DNA from: an uncultured Lachnospiraceae bacterium
GTDB lineage: Bacteria; Bacillota; Clostridia; Lachnospirales; Lachnospiraceae
Length of the DNA: 5,786 bases
Direction of reading: 5' to 3'
Assembly: GCA_910589635.1 (NCBI GenBank)
Contig: CAJUTD010000126.1
Location: 1 to 5,786, forward strand
The notes below the pieces were generated by a model. The model worked only from the letters and a program-made list of their open reading frames with translations, was not told the origin of the DNA and did not search any database. How positions within the stretch are numbered: the first letter of the stretch is position 1; each line of letters starts with the position of its first letter. Made by a program: the position numbers and the translations under genes. Of this stretch, positions 5,669-5,786 are shown piece by piece.

Positions 5669-5786
5669 TCGTGAAAGAATGAAAGGAAAGAGTTTGAACA
5701 GTACATATCAAGGAGTTTGAAAATGCAGGCTGGAGGCTGTAAAAAATCTTGTGTCTATGGGATTTAAACTTCTTTGATAAGAATTA
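5669..5786. other. non-coding tail with possible short coding remnants
   Basis: No convincing gene. AAGGAG (5710-5715) precedes ATG 5723, but that frame stops after 14 codons (TAA 5765-5767). Another frame, from about 5721 to the TGA at 5774-5776, reads CRLEAVKNLVSMGFKLL, which looks protein-like but has no start. Both could be remains of a broken gene or the leader of a gene beyond the edge. No clear T-run terminator follows the TPR gene. Confidence 0.35.

Noticed and set aside
1..5786. CRISPR arrays, tRNA/rRNA genes, insertion sequences, attachment sites
   Set aside because: No regularly spaced direct repeats, RNA gene signatures, transposase genes or paired terminal repeats were seen on reading.

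Overview
The window looks like a piece of chromosome from a low-to-moderate-GC Gram-positive bacterium, most likely a Clostridia/Lachnospiraceae-type anaerobe. This rests on strong AGGAGG-type ribosome binding sites before nearly every gene, dense same-strand packing, occasional GTG starts, and product types common in that group (LarE, minimal nitroreductase, zinc-ribbon/TPR membrane proteins). It is inferred from style and cannot be fixed to a species. All six convincing genes lie on the + strand.

Left part (1-936): the tail of a possible upstream gene, a short leader, and larE, an ATP-pyrophosphatase-type sulfur transferase for the nickel-pincer nucleotide cofactor. It carries the three cysteines (C100, C103, C180) expected of the iron-sulfur type of LarE. 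No larA, larB or larC is visible.

Middle (1006-3110): two genes overlapping by one base encode an ABC/AAA-type ATPase of the RloA/COG1106 kind and an RloB-family protein with TOPRIM-like acidic motifs. The pair resembles an anti-phage or nucleic-acid-conflict module: an ATPase sensor plus a nuclease-like effector, similar in organisation to PARIS (AriA/AriB). It is the most interesting system in the window. No restriction-modification genes accompany it here. A small nitroreductase-family flavoprotein follows 29 bases later and may be co-transcribed.

Intergenic block (3674-3862): a long 18-base inverted repeat overlaps a shorter terminator-like hairpin and can also pair with a third, downstream segment. 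A recognisable promoter follows it (TATAAT at 3816-3821).

Right part (3863-5668): two adjacent genes, whose ribosome binding site and stop codon overlap, begin with related CxxC-CxxC zinc ribbons. The first is a small double-zinc-ribbon protein. The second has a zinc ribbon, a highly charged helix, one membrane segment, about five TPR-like repeats and a C-terminal probable beta domain. They probably form one transcription unit of unknown function. The last 118 bases hold no convincing gene, only short possible coding remnants.
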